A stretch of 64,000 nucleotides of DNA from Spirosoma sp. SC4-14. Lineage in GTDB: Bacteria; Bacteroidota; Bacteroidia; Cytophagales; Spirosomataceae. Below, piece after piece: positions 34,698-43,994 of this stretch (position 1 is its first letter; every line of letters begins with the position of its first letter). Location: assembly GCF_037201965.1 (NCBI RefSeq), contig NZ_CP147518.1:2776001-2840000 (forward strand). Direction: 5' to 3'. Below the pieces are notes generated by a model that saw only the letters and a program-made list of their open reading frames with translations, did no database searches and was not told where the DNA came from. A program made the translations under genes and the position numbers.

Positions 34698-35333
34698 TTA
34701 GATTCGCGTCGGCGGTGCCATTGTACCTGACTGCTTCTGCCTGAGCCACCATTCGACTATAATCAGGTTCGGAACCCAGCATAACCAGGCAACCACCGGA
34801 TAGGCTATCGTAAAGGGTAAATGCAGAACGGCTAATTCGAATGGCAAAATAAGGCGCAGGCTTACGGCCGCCAGGGTTGCGGCATAACTTCGATACATCC
34901 AGGCTCTATGCTGGTCGATCTGCCCGTTTCGGATAGCCTGATAGGCACGTAGCGTTGTAGAGAACCATACCACCGCCAGACAGGCAAACCCCAAACTCGC
35001 TATCCAACCCGTATCGGCAAAAAAGGAAGCGTAGAAAGCGCATATACTGGCTATAAGTATACTCAGAATGTACACTTTGCCGAGTGCCCTATGGCGGTCC
35101 ACATTGCGAAGCCGCCGTTTGACCGACAACTGAAAGGGACCTAACGCTAACGCAAAGGCTCCCAGGCCAACGTGCGTCCAGAAGGCAAGGCGCCAGACAA
35201 CATTGTGGAGGGGTTTATGATCCAGAAACGGCATCTGAAAGCTGGGTACAAAGTACATCAGCACATACAAGGCCACCAGTGTGATAAGTGCGTAGCCAAT
35301 ATAGAGCAGCGGTTTTTGTAGGTAAGTCGTCAT
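34698..35333 (-). CDS. DUF2306-like membrane protein
   Basis: A 211-aa protein with about seven hydrophobic helices. It shows conserved His/Arg motifs between helices: FWTHVGLGAFALALGPFQL, DRHRALGKVYI (HR..GK) and DQHRAWMYRSYA (HR-W-RSYA). These fit the DUF2306 family, whose pattern of intramembrane His residues suggests haem or quinone contact but whose role is unknown. It converges on the efflux operon and shares orientation and topology with the next gene, from which 148 nt separate it. Confidence 0.75.
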   Translation of the reverse strand: MTTYLQKPLLYIGYALITLVALYVLMYFVPSFQMPFLDHKPLHNVVWRLAFWTHVGLGAFALALGPFQLSVKRRLRNVDRHRALGKVYILSILIASICAFYASFFADTGWIASLGFACLAVVWFSTTLRAYQAIRNGQIDQHRAWMYRSYAATLAAVSLRLILPFELAVLHLPFTIAYPVVAWLCWVPNLIIVEWWLRQKQSGTMAPPTRI

Positions 35334-35481
35334 CGGTATGGCTGTGTTAAGGGATGGCTACCCAAATGTACTGATTGAAGTTGCCAGATGATGAAAATTA
35401 ATAAGAAGAGGTCGGTTTATGGGTTGAACAGCAGGGGGTTAGTCGTCCATAGTCAATAACTATCTGAGCGCTCAGTTTTTC

Positions 35482-36132
35482 TCAATCGCCAAGGTTAGTA
35501 AGCATTCGTTTCTCTATCTGTTTCCGAATGAAATATATGATAAATAAAATACATACAACAGACGGTAGAATCTGGCTATAGGGCTTAAAATGAGACAGAA
35601 CAGTACCCGAAAAAGCGGATGCAAGTGCACTGTAGGCCGACATCATTTTGTAGATATGTTCGTATAGCCACCAATTTTGTAATCGCTGATAAAGCCACAA
35701 GTGCTTTATTAGGTCGTAGCCTGTTACGAGCCACAGTGCCGACATTGTTGAATAAATGACCGCAGGCGACCAACTGCCAGCTGCTAGTTGTATTGACCGT
35801 GCATAGAGAATACTGGCTACTAAGACACTAATTGTCAGTAATGTATCGGCAGGTGAGCTTCGTTTTTCCTTGAGTCGGACGGAACGGTAGCCTGAATAGC
35901 CAACATAGCCACCCAGCAGCGTTAGCATCAACAAAAAAGGATTTGACCGAAAGAAAAGTATACCTATCAGAGCTGTGGCCACGACAACCGTTAGCGCATA
36001 CAAAAAATAACGCCCGAAACGTATGTGCCGTTGATACTGATTCTGGTAGATCAGCGTAATCAGACCAAGGAGTAAACCAAGAGTGCCCAGGGAAACATGG
36101 ATAACGAGATTAACTGTATGAAGCGTTTGCAT
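35482..36132 (-). CDS. Seven-helix membrane protein, distant DUF2306-like
   Basis: A 216-aa hydrophobic protein with seven predicted helices: helix 1 VNLVIHVSLGTLGLLLGLITL, then QRHIRFGRYFLYAL, and later WWLYEHIYKMMSAYSALASAFSG. The order of H...GR and EH..KM..AY motifs parallels the neighbour's HR..GK and HR-W-RSYA motifs, so the two may be distant paralogues. No function is known. A dyad (36227-36251) lies in the shared region with the divergent LytTR regulator gene. Confidence 0.6.
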   Translation of the reverse strand: MQTLHTVNLVIHVSLGTLGLLLGLITLIYQNQYQRHIRFGRYFLYALTVVVATALIGILFFRSNPFLLMLTLLGGYVGYSGYRSVRLKEKRSSPADTLLTISVLVASILYARSIQLAAGSWSPAVIYSTMSALWLVTGYDLIKHLWLYQRLQNWWLYEHIYKMMSAYSALASAFSGTVLSHFKPYSQILPSVVCILFIIYFIRKQIEKRMLTNLGD

Positions 36133-36226
36133 AGCGAAAAGCCCGGTTGTTGTGCTGAACCGGATGACGTCAAAATTGGGTAGCCTTCGCCAGAAGTTCA
36201 GAGTTTTAGTGGTCAGTTACTTTTAG

Positions 36227-36251
36227 TTGTGACAAACGCCTTTCGTCACAA
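36227..36251. promoter_or_regulatory. Dyad operator candidate between the membrane protein and LytTR genes
   Basis: TTGTGAC (36227-36233) and GTCACAA (36245-36251) are exact inverted copies 11 nt apart, and AAA/TTT inside extends the symmetry. It lies 95 nt from the start of the reverse-strand gene and 141 nt from the LytTR start. It is a plausible binding site for a dimeric regulator. Confidence 0.5.
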
Positions 36252-36391
36252 TATTGAGGGGCGTATTTGGGCTGGATTTACAAGATTACCCTGATTTACT
36301 CCTAAATGAAATTCTGTTTTGTCCCGCAAATTCTGTCAAAAATCTAGTTTACGTATAATTGACAACGGCCATCTGATTGTAAATTAGAGCA

Positions 36392-37144
36392 ATGAAACGC
36401 AAGAAGCTGCTCGATCATATTGTTGTCAGGAATTTGCTGGGGCTGCTGGCTTTGCTGGTCGTTCATTACCTCACCGATCTCTATGCGATAGATCAGCGAC
36501 CGGGGTTTTCGAAACTATCTCCTTATCTATACCTGCTCTTGCTATATGGCTGGCTGGTTTTTCATAACCGGATGCTATTTGAGCGATTCTTTCTGCTGGG
36601 ACGTAAAGGGGCTTATCTGGGCTGGATGTTTCTGTTAATGGCTCTCGGTTCGTTCAATATGAATTTTATCCTGCATACTGAATTTGGTATCCAGCGAACG
36701 TTGCCTTTTATCGTCAATTTCTGGGTATACACCGTTACGGGGCTGGGCGTGTATATGACGTATCGATACCTGTATGCAAATCGGCAGGAGAACAGGATAC
36801 CCCTAACCGAAACGGAACCACATTCAGAAAACGCTGGCTATTTTGGGTGTATGGTCGATGGCGTTCGTCAGCCTATTGCCTATGACAGCATTCTCTATAT
36901 CGAAAGTCTGGAAAACTATGTAAAAGTGATCACGAAACCCAAAACGTACGTAACCCGACTGACGCTGAAAGAAGCCGAAAAGCGATTGCCCAAACGGCAG
37001 TTTGTGCGAATTAGCCGGTCATATATTGTGAACACCGCACACGTCGACCGATCTGAGGCAGACATGGTCTGGGTTGGTACAAAAGAGCTACGGATTGGTA
37101 AAGTGTATAAACGCTATGTGGCCGAGCAGTTTACTACTGAATAA
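36392..37144 (+). CDS. Membrane-bound LytTR transcriptional regulator
   Basis: A 250-aa protein joining a membrane part to a DNA-binding part with no receiver domain. Residues ~10-130 have four hydrophobic helices (LLGLLALLVVHYLT, YLYLLLLYGWLVF, LGWMFLLMALGSFNMNFIL, VNFWVYTVTGLGVYMTY). Residues ~150-245 form a LytTR domain: SILYIESLENYVKVIT, TLKEAEKRLP, FVRISRSYIVNTAHV and ELRIGKVYKRYV. Such one-component sensors are common in Bacteroidota. It might respond to membrane state or cooperate with a partner. It faces a dyad operator upstream. Confidence 0.9.
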   Translation: MKRKKLLDHIVVRNLLGLLALLVVHYLTDLYAIDQRPGFSKLSPYLYLLLLYGWLVFHNRMLFERFFLLGRKGAYLGWMFLLMALGSFNMNFILHTEFGIQRTLPFIVNFWVYTVTGLGVYMTYRYLYANRQENRIPLTETEPHSENAGYFGCMVDGVRQPIAYDSILYIESLENYVKVITKPKTYVTRLTLKEAEKRLPKRQFVRISRSYIVNTAHVDRSEADMVWVGTKELRIGKVYKRYVAEQFTTE

Positions 37145-37233
37145 GGCGCATAAGCAGGAGAAATAAAACGGGTCAGAACACCTGTTTCCAACCCTAATTA
37201 TCCGTTTGGAATCCCACTTCAAACAGCTTGTTT

Positions 37234-38307
37234 ATGAGCATAAATCGTATACTGTTTGGCATTTTTCTGCTGATGTCATTAGCTGGATGTTTCCGGGAGC
37301 ATGTTTCTCAGGAATGGTATAGTCGGGGAACATTTCCAGAAACGATTACTAACCTGGGCGATGTTAATTCTGTAGATGATGACTATAATTCGGCACTTCC
37401 ATTTTTTGGTGAGGTGATGCCGTTGGTTTTTTCGTCAAAACGAGGTGGGCGGAGCGATTTTAACTTTGTCTGGGAATGGCTTAACTACAGCTTTGATCGG
37501 CGTACGGGTGCCTTTACACTAGATAACAAACCCTATGGCTGGCTGGACGTTGTTGAGGAACTAACTCCCGTTAGCTGGGCGGCACAAAAGGCAAACTCAA
37601 CGGCCAACGAACTGGGACCACTGATTAAATCGTACGATCATGATTTAATCAACGATGGGTTTAACCGGCATTATGGTGAATACCTAATGCTGTTTGCTTC
37701 TGACCGAGAGGGAAATCTGGATGTGTATCTGATGCATAATTACCGCGATAATTCAACGAATACATCCGCTATACCGGGTTCGTCAACGGCATTGGCAGGG
37801 AAATCGTTTGCTGATCCGGTGCCGCTACCGTTCCTGAATTCATCGGCCGACGATGCCTATCCAAGTTTCAGTAATAACTACAGTGCTATTTACTTTACCT
37901 CAAATCGAGGTGGTTCATTTGACATTTTTAGGGCAGATCTACCCGCAATAGCCCCCGCCGAATTGCAGGCTCGTTTGCCAGGCCTGGTCGATGTGCCAGT
38001 TGAGCGAGTGGCCGGTTTATCGTCGACGGCTGATGATAAATGCCCTTATATTATGGGCGATATGCTCGTATTTACGTCAAATCGACCCGGCGGCTATGGC
38101 GGCTTTGACCTATATTATAGTAAATGGAATGGAAATAACTGGTCGAGTCCTGTCAATTTTGGCCCCGCTATCAATACGTCGTTTGACGAATATCGACCCA
38201 TTCTGGCGGGCACAACTGATTTTTCAAACCAGCTCATGATCTTCTCATCGAATCGGCCTGGAGGTAAAGGCGGATTCGATTTATACTTGGTTGGTGTGCC
38301 GAAATAA
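37234..38307 (+). CDS. Lipoprotein with PD40/TolB-like propeller blades
   Basis: A 357-aa predicted lipoprotein. ATG 37234 starts MSINRILFGIFLLMSLAGC, lipobox L-A-G-C. The mature part repeats blade motifs of the type FTSNRPGGYGGFDLYYSKW, FSSNRPGGKGGFDLYLV and YFTSNRGGSFDIFRA, i.e. S.R.GG.(D/F)(D)(L/I)(Y/F) as in the PD40 repeats of OmpA-linked envelope proteins. It probably binds peptidoglycan or a surface partner. It follows the LytTR gene by 89 nt on the same strand and is terminated by a perfect hairpin at 38331. Confidence 0.78.
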   Translation: MSINRILFGIFLLMSLAGCFREHVSQEWYSRGTFPETITNLGDVNSVDDDYNSALPFFGEVMPLVFSSKRGGRSDFNFVWEWLNYSFDRRTGAFTLDNKPYGWLDVVEELTPVSWAAQKANSTANELGPLIKSYDHDLINDGFNRHYGEYLMLFASDREGNLDVYLMHNYRDNSTNTSAIPGSSTALAGKSFADPVPLPFLNSSADDAYPSFSNNYSAIYFTSNRGGSFDIFRADLPAIAPAELQARLPGLVDVPVERVAGLSSTADDKCPYIMGDMLVFTSNRPGGYGGFDLYYSKWNGNNWSSPVNFGPAINTSFDEYRPILAGTTDFSNQLMIFSSNRPGGKGGFDLYLVGVPK

Positions 38308-38330
38308 TTGAAAACCAGTTGATAACCAAA

Positions 38331-38363
38331 AGCGGTGCCACGGTTCTGAACCGTGGCACCGCT
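38331..38363. terminator. Perfect terminator hairpin between convergent genes
   Basis: AGCGGTGCCACGGTT (38331-38345) pairs perfectly with 38349-38363 over a 3-nt loop. It lies between the lipoprotein gene and the convergent mqo gene (stop at 38390). It has no long T-tract. Confidence 0.8.
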
Positions 38364-38389
38364 TAGTACTTTTCCGACTAATAGCTCGA

Positions 38390-39916
38390 TTATTCGTTAG
38401 GCGTAAATTCATAAACACCTAAACCCAGCACTTCGCTGGTGTGTTTACGGATTTCCTGACCAAGCTCGGGGTTGTTAGCCAGCACCTGACCATAACTCGG
38501 AATCATTTCTTTCAGCTTTTGCTGCCAGGCTTCCGTGGCCAGTTGGTTGGGAAAGCAACGCTTCAGCAGGTCAAGCATGATCGAAACAGCAGTTGATGCA
38601 CCCGGCGATGCACCCAATAGGGCCGCAATGCTACCATCGGCCGCACTGACCACTTCCGTTCCGAACTCAAGCACACCACCTTCTTCTTCGTCTTTTTTGA
38701 TGACCTGTACTCGCTGACCAGCAATTTCCAACTCCCAGTCTTCCATTTTGGCATCCGGATAATATTCTTTCAGTGCATTCAATCGATCTTCGGGCGACTG
38801 CATAACCTGCTGAATCAGATACTTTGTGAGCGGAATATTGTGCATCCCAGCCATCAGCATCGGTGCCATATTGCTCAACTGAATCGATTTTGGCAAATCC
38901 AGATACGAGCCACTCTTCAAAAACTTGGTCGAGAAACCAGCGTATGGACCAAACAATAGTTCGCGTTTACCTTCAATCATGCGTGTGTCGAGGTGCGGTA
39001 CCGACATCGGTGGAGCGCCTACCGATGCTTTGCCGTACACTTTGGCCTGATGGCGTTCGATAACATCAGGATTTACGCATTTGAGCCATTGGCCACTAAC
39101 CGGGAAACCACCAAAGCCACGGCTTTCGGGAATGTCGGATTTTTCGAGCAGACGCAGCGAGCCACCACCCGCACCGATGAAAATAAACTGGGTCTGCACA
39201 TCGCGCACCTGATTGGTTGTTACGTTTTCGACCCGAATTTTCCAGCCCCCCAGCGATTTCGACCGCCAGAGGTCGCGTACTTCGTGAGCAAAATAAATCC
39301 GAACGCCCGGCATATCGTATAGTTGCCGAAACATGGCCCGCGTTAAGGCGCCAAAGTTCACATCGGTACCAATTTCCATACGCGTTGCCGCTACAGGTTG
39401 CGACGGATCACGGTCTTCCATAACCAGCGGCATCCAGTCAGCCAGTTGGTGGCGATCTTCCGAGTACTGCATTCCGTGGAAAAGGTAGTTTTTCTGAAGC
39501 GTTTCGTACCGTTTCCTGAGGTAATTCACATTCTCATTGCCCCACACAAAACTCATGTGCGGAATAGAACGAATAAAGTTTGGAGCATCCTTTAAAAAGC
39601 CATTTTCGACCAGATACGCCCAAAATTGCTTCGATTGTTCAAACGATTCGGCAATTTTGATTGCCTTCGTTCCGTCAATGCTACCGTCTTCTTTTTCGGG
39701 CGTATAGTTGAGTTCGCAAAAGGCTGAGTGACCTGTGCCTGCATTGTTCCAGGCGTCGGAGCTTTCGGCAGCCGCACTGTCGAGCCGTTCGTAAATTTCA
39801 ATAGTTAGATTGGGCTGCAATTCTTTCAGCAACACCCCTAACGTAGCACTCATAATACCGGCCCCGATCAGGATAACATCAGGACCTTTTTCTACTGCTT
39901 TATTTCGTTTCGCCAT
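38390..39916 (-). CDS. mqo: Malate:quinone oxidoreductase
   Basis: A membrane-associated FAD enzyme that oxidises malate to oxaloacetate and reduces quinone. The 508-aa product begins [20 protein letters not shown] at ATG 39916; an upstream in-frame ATG at 40012 would add 32 unconserved residues. Signatures are [18 protein letters not shown] (FAD-binding), [26 protein letters not shown]-equivalent [13 protein letters not shown] and [14 protein letters not shown] near the end. It lies 105 nt after an uncharacterised gene on the same strand, which may be co-transcribed. Confidence 0.96.
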   Translation of the reverse strand: MAKRNKAVEKGPDVILIGAGIMSATLGVLLKELQPNLTIEIYERLDSAAAESSDAWNNAGTGHSAFCELNYTPEKEDGSIDGTKAIKIAESFEQSKQFWAYLVENGFLKDAPNFIRSIPHMSFVWGNENVNYLRKRYETLQKNYLFHGMQYSEDRHQLADWMPLVMEDRDPSQPVAATRMEIGTDVNFGALTRAMFRQLYDMPGVRIYFAHEVRDLWRSKSLGGWKIRVENVTTNQVRDVQTQFIFIGAGGGSLRLLEKSDIPESRGFGGFPVSGQWLKCVNPDVIERHQAKVYGKASVGAPPMSVPHLDTRMIEGKRELLFGPYAGFSTKFLKSGSYLDLPKSIQLSNMAPMLMAGMHNIPLTKYLIQQVMQSPEDRLNALKEYYPDAKMEDWELEIAGQRVQVIKKDEEEGGVLEFGTEVVSAADGSIAALLGASPGASTAVSIMLDLLKRCFPNQLATEAWQQKLKEMIPSYGQVLANNPELGQEIRKHTSEVLGLGVYEFTPNE

Positions 39917-40021
39917 GTTGATAGGCTGGTATGTATTCTTTCTATCTACAAAATTGGCAGATTGCTTGTTCCGAACCGTTATCTTATGATAAATAACTCC
40001 CGAAATCAGCACGAAAACGTT

Positions 40022-41722
40022 CTATTGCAATACTTTTTCCAGGCATTTTACTGTAATTAAATAGGTTGGTTTTACGCCTAATGTACCCAAACTGCCCGAG
40101 GCCAGCGTGGCCCCCGTAATGAGTGGATTGTCAGAGGCATAATAGGCATAACGAACTTTTACATCGGGCGAAATACTGCCCCGAATTCTGGCCTGAGCCT
40201 GGATGGCTTTCTGATAATGAGCCCCTTCCATTTCGAGTCCGATGGCTTTCCACGACGAATGGCAGAAATAGCTCAGAACGTCTTTGTTCTGAAGCGACGT
40301 TCCCAATACGGTAATCATGGCACCTTCGTATACACCTAAACCGTGCCCTTCGAAATCCTCCTTGCAGAAGTCATTGTCGAGCGGATAGTTGTCGGCTGTT
40401 CCTTCAAATATGTGCGAGGTCGGAATCATCAGATCACCTTTTTCACCAGTCAGGATGCCTGCCTTACCAATAATTGAAATAGAGGCCACATTGAGCGGAA
40501 ACGATTCAGTACCCCGTTCGTAAGGCTTTAGCAGTTCGTCCATCGTTTCGAAAGCTTGCTCACCAAAGGCATAGTCCATAATGAGCAGTAGCGGTTTGGC
40601 GGTTCGAATGTGATCCGGGTCGTGAACAATCTCTTGGGCAAGCTGGGCCGTGTCGAGATGGGCCGTGTCGATGAGCTGAACCAGCAGACTGGTTCCGGCA
40701 ATGTCTTCCAGAATATGCATCCCATGCTGGGTTGCATAACCAATCACCTGTTTCCGCAGTTCGCGCTGGGATGGCTGGCTCAGTTTAAGGGCCAGATCGT
40801 AGAGGTTTTCCCAACTTGTTGAGTCGGCAAGGGCGGCCGGTCCATAGAGGCAGTTCATGACACTGTGCGGGTTGGCACTGATAATATGAATTGGTCGCTC
40901 CTGAAGGTTATTTTCCCAGATGTACTGTTTGATGCGGGTTGCCCATCGTTCGCCGTAGAGGTGCTGGCCAATCCGTTCGCGCAGCATGGGCGTAAAGTTG
41001 ATTTCGCGGGCGATACTAGGTTCCCGAATTTCGCGGATCGACACACTGCCCAGGCCGTGTACAATCTGGAAAAGTCCGCTATTGGTTCCGGCATTTTCGG
41101 CAAAACGCTCGTAAGCTCGCTGAGTTTCTTCGAACGTACGACCCAGAATGGAACTCAGATACATCAGCGCCAGCTCCCGCTCATCGTCCGACACGGTTCC
41201 GCCCGACTGTACAATGGCTTCCAGTTTCTCCCATTCGCGGGTGCGGTTACCCCGGTCCTGAAAGGTATTGCGCCGGATTTTATCGGCCTCCATAAACATG
41301 AAGGTGAGGTGGGTCAGGATGTCATAGATCTCACTGCGACCGTTTGTTACCTCAATCACCATTTGCTCGCTGTCGATTCGGTAGCAGTTTCGGCGACGCT
41401 TGGCAGGAACCAGAACCGGGAAATGGGAGTGTTCGAAGCCTTCGCGCGAGGCCAGCGAAATGATCCGACACGATTCGATGCCCTTCGGTAATCGGTCCAT
41501 TACATACACCAGGCCATCGAGTTCAACGCGTTGTGGATCGCCAACGAGGCCATAAATTTCGGGTTGCAGAGTCAGCAATGCCCGACGAATCTCTTCACCC
41601 GACACGCCCGATGGCTTATAAAAACCCCGGTTGAACAAATGACGCATAGTGATGTATAGGCGTTCGATGGCAACGCGCGATTCCTGGGCGCGGGTAAGCG
41701 GAGGAGAAGGTAATGAATTCAT
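40022..41722 (-). CDS. Uncharacterised protein with C-terminal nucleoside-phosphorylase-like region
   Basis: A 566-aa soluble protein that I do not recognise as a named enzyme. Residues ~1-270 are mixed helical, rich in Arg and Glu, without a known motif (ALLTLQPEIYGLVGDPQRVEL). The C-terminal third resembles the PNP/UDP phosphorylase fold: ISIIGKAGILTGEKGDLMIPT (about 415-435), YEGAMITVLGTSLQ and, at 495-503, GLEMEGAHY, like the conserved ribose-binding VEMEA-type stretch. The N-terminal part is not seen in true phosphorylases. It precedes mqo by 105 nt on the same strand. It may act on a nucleoside-like substrate. Confidence 0.6.
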   Translation of the reverse strand: MNSLPSPPLTRAQESRVAIERLYITMRHLFNRGFYKPSGVSGEEIRRALLTLQPEIYGLVGDPQRVELDGLVYVMDRLPKGIESCRIISLASREGFEHSHFPVLVPAKRRRNCYRIDSEQMVIEVTNGRSEIYDILTHLTFMFMEADKIRRNTFQDRGNRTREWEKLEAIVQSGGTVSDDERELALMYLSSILGRTFEETQRAYERFAENAGTNSGLFQIVHGLGSVSIREIREPSIAREINFTPMLRERIGQHLYGERWATRIKQYIWENNLQERPIHIISANPHSVMNCLYGPAALADSTSWENLYDLALKLSQPSQRELRKQVIGYATQHGMHILEDIAGTSLLVQLIDTAHLDTAQLAQEIVHDPDHIRTAKPLLLIMDYAFGEQAFETMDELLKPYERGTESFPLNVASISIIGKAGILTGEKGDLMIPTSHIFEGTADNYPLDNDFCKEDFEGHGLGVYEGAMITVLGTSLQNKDVLSYFCHSSWKAIGLEMEGAHYQKAIQAQARIRGSISPDVKVRYAYYASDNPLITGATLASGSLGTLGVKPTYLITVKCLEKVLQ

Positions 41723-42079
41723 GAATAGGTGGCTAACGTAATTTGGCCGTAAATTATAGACTCTTCGGGAGTCTGCTTACACAATTATTTGAGAGGGGTA
41801 ACAGGTTTAGCCGCAATTAAGTTGACAACACTAGCAGTTTATTGACGGGATTTGAGTCAATTGCCTGCCGTTTACTCAATATTAAGGGGCGAACATTAAA
41901 CTAATTATAAAAGTGATAATCAATAGATAAAATGCAAAGCCCCCCTTTTGCGTTAAGTGGAAGCAGGGCAACGGAGGCTGAATAAGTCTGACGGGTGAAT
42001 AAGCTTTTGAAACAAAAGCGCATGAATTTCGTCCACGCTACTGGAAAAATCTTCATTTTCGCGTAACAGATTCGCTTTT
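41723..42079. other. 357-nt divergent intergenic region
   Basis: It lies between the divergent 566-aa protein gene and mtgA. It is AT-rich around 41890-41930, with a short poly-C block (41940-41946) flanked by GCAAA and TTTTGC. No convincing promoter consensus, RNA gene or repeat was found. Confidence 0.4.
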
Positions 42080-42910
42080 ATGAATACTTCTCAGCGCCCT
42101 GCCAATACATTCAGGACGGCTTCTCAGCAACCTCGTCCCAAGTTGGATCATTCGCCGGTTCAACGTCTTCAGAAAAGTGGACGCTGGCAACAAACACGCC
42201 GGTTTATTCGCGACCGGCCAATTCTGGAGCGTGTCTACTGGTTTTTTATCAAGGTTTTTCTCTGGCTGTTTTTTGGATCACTTGGTTACGTTGTGGCATT
42301 GAAATATGTGCCGGTGTTTGTAACGCCCCTGATGGTGTCGCGCTGGATGGACGCCGATGGATCGGAGGGAACGCACATTTATAAAAAATGGCGATCATAC
42401 GACGAAATCAGCAAAGAAGCAGCCCTGGCCGTGGTGGCGTCTGAAGACCAGGCCTTTCCGACACACTGGGGGTTTGATTTTGATGAAATTCAGGACGCTA
42501 TCAAGGAAAATCAGCATCGGAAGCGGCCACGCGGAGCCAGCACCATTTCGCAGCAGGTAGCTAAAAACGTGTTTTTGTGGAATGGCCGCAGCTATATTCG
42601 CAAAGGGCTGGAGGTTTATTTCACCGTTCTGATCGAGTTGATCTGGGGAAAGAAGCGTATTTTGGAGGTTTATCTGAACGTTGCCGAAACCGGACCAATG
42701 ACTTTTGGGGTAGAAGCGGCTTCTCAACGATTTTATGGGCATTCGGCTGCTACCTTAACCCGAAGCGAAGCGGCCCGTATTGCCGCTGTATTACCAAACC
42801 CAATTCAATTTTCCATTAAAAACCCGTCGACCTACATTTTGCGCCGGACTACTCAGATTTCCCGTCAGATGCGCTATCTGGGCGGACAGAAGTACATTCA
42901 AAATCTTTAA
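42080..42910 (+). CDS. mtgA: Monofunctional peptidoglycan glycosyltransferase
   Basis: A 276-aa GT51 enzyme that polymerises lipid II into glycan strands. A basic N-terminal tail (RPANTFRTASQQPRP) is followed by one membrane anchor (about 53-80, VYWFFIKVFLWLFFGSLGYV). GT51 motifs are in order: SEDQAFPTHWGFD (motif 1, catalytic Glu), RGASTISQQVAKNVFLW (motif 2), RKGLEVYFTVLIELIWGKKRILEVYLNVAE (motifs 3-4) and EAARIAAVLPNP (motif 5). No transpeptidase domain is present. It ends against a GGTTTAY repeat and the convergent fructokinase gene. Confidence 0.95.
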   Translation: MNTSQRPANTFRTASQQPRPKLDHSPVQRLQKSGRWQQTRRFIRDRPILERVYWFFIKVFLWLFFGSLGYVVALKYVPVFVTPLMVSRWMDADGSEGTHIYKKWRSYDEISKEAALAVVASEDQAFPTHWGFDFDEIQDAIKENQHRKRPRGASTISQQVAKNVFLWNGRSYIRKGLEVYFTVLIELIWGKKRILEVYLNVAETGPMTFGVEAASQRFYGHSAATLTRSEAARIAAVLPNPIQFSIKNPSTYILRRTTQISRQMRYLGGQKYIQNL

Positions 42911-42985
42911 GTTTACGGTTTTCGGTGGCTCCGCCTATTCAGAATCTTACTGCTGCGGAGCCACCGAAAACTGTAAACTATAAAC
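42911..42985. repeat. Heptamer-built inverted repeat (GGTTTAY family), copy D
   Basis: It starts immediately after the mtgA TAA. A 24-bp stem with one mismatch pairs 42911-42934 with 42955-42978 over a 20-nt loop. Words run in 7-nt phase (GTTTACG, GTTTTCG, then GTGGCTC). The core is GGTGGCTCCGCC / GCGGAGCCACC, with compensating changes on both arms relative to GGTTGC/GCAACC in copies A-C. It lies between convergent genes. Confidence 0.85.
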
Positions 42986-42989
42986 CAGC

Positions 42990-43931
42990 CTACCCCTCAT
43001 ACAATACTGCCCGGTCGATTTTGCCGGGGAGTGGTCCTTGCCGGGTGAGTTTCATCTGGGCCAGCACGGCTCCGGCCTGAGCACATTGCTCGGGTGTGTG
43101 TCCATCGACAAAGGCCGTCAGAAAACCTGCCCAGTAGGCATCGCCCGCACCCGTTACGTCGACCACATCGACTTTTTTGCCAGGGATTCTAGCCTGCCGA
43201 CTACCGCCATCATACGAAACCAGGCTACCTTCGCGGCCGAGCGTAAAACAGATCATTGTGGCTCCCATTTGGTGAAAATCGTTCAGAATCCGTTCGGTTG
43301 GCTGGGGTTCACCATAGAGCCGGGCGGCATCATCTTCGCTGAGTTTCACCAGGGCTCCCGCCGAGCAGTAGTCGGACAGTACGCGCCATGCCTGTTCGCG
43401 GTCGGGCCAGATAGAAGGCGCATAGTTGGCGTCAATACTAACCTGGCAGCCCGCAGCCTGTGCGCGTTTGGCGGCTTCAACAATGGTATCCTGAGCTGGT
43501 TTACGACTAAGTGCAAAACAGGTTGTATGAAACAACTGAACCTGCGCCAGAAGCGAATCAGGTATTTGTTCGGATTTGATCTGGCAGTCGGCATGTCGGT
43601 AGGCCACAAAATCGGGAGTTCCGGCCGTGCGCGATACCAGCACAATGGTAGTTGGTTCTAATGGGTCGATGGCAATCGACTGTGTATCGACGCCCGCTTC
43701 GGCAACCTCTCTGACCAGATATTTGCCAATGTTATCATTACCAACACAGGCTACCATGGCTGTTTTGTTGCCTAAACGGGCCATATTGGCTGCCATATTA
43801 GCCGGACTACCACCCTGATAGCGCCGAAAATCCAGTGAATCCAGCAAACTGCTCGATACATAATGCCCAATAAAGTCGGCCAGTAGTTCGCCAACCGAAA
43901 GAAGTGTATAGGGGCGGGTGGAGGTTGTCAT
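42990..43931 (-). CDS. PfkB-family sugar kinase, probable fructokinase
   Basis: A 313-aa cytosolic ATP-dependent sugar kinase. N-terminal substrate motifs are LLSVGELLADFIG and GGSPANMAANMARLG; the C-terminal PfkB signature DVTGAGDAYWAGFLTAF includes the catalytic Asp and anion hole (GAGD). This profile fits fructokinases. A sugar MFS gene lies 63 nt upstream on the same strand, so a disaccharide uptake and fructose phosphorylation unit is likely. A -7-like TATCTTTC sits at 43950-43957. Confidence 0.88.
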   Translation of the reverse strand: MTTSTRPYTLLSVGELLADFIGHYVSSSLLDSLDFRRYQGGSPANMAANMARLGNKTAMVACVGNDNIGKYLVREVAEAGVDTQSIAIDPLEPTTIVLVSRTAGTPDFVAYRHADCQIKSEQIPDSLLAQVQLFHTTCFALSRKPAQDTIVEAAKRAQAAGCQVSIDANYAPSIWPDREQAWRVLSDYCSAGALVKLSEDDAARLYGEPQPTERILNDFHQMGATMICFTLGREGSLVSYDGGSRQARIPGKKVDVVDVTGAGDAYWAGFLTAFVDGHTPEQCAQAGAVLAQMKLTRQGPLPGKIDRAVLYEG

Positions 43932-43994
43932 TTAGTAGGAATACGCTGAAAGATAGTCAGAAGACCAAACGAGTCTATAGAGTTGAACATAATG

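Noticed and set aside
40865..41491. 208-codon open frame antisense to the 566-aa gene
   Set aside because: The reverse-strand frame is full length with phosphorylase-like motifs; this one has none.
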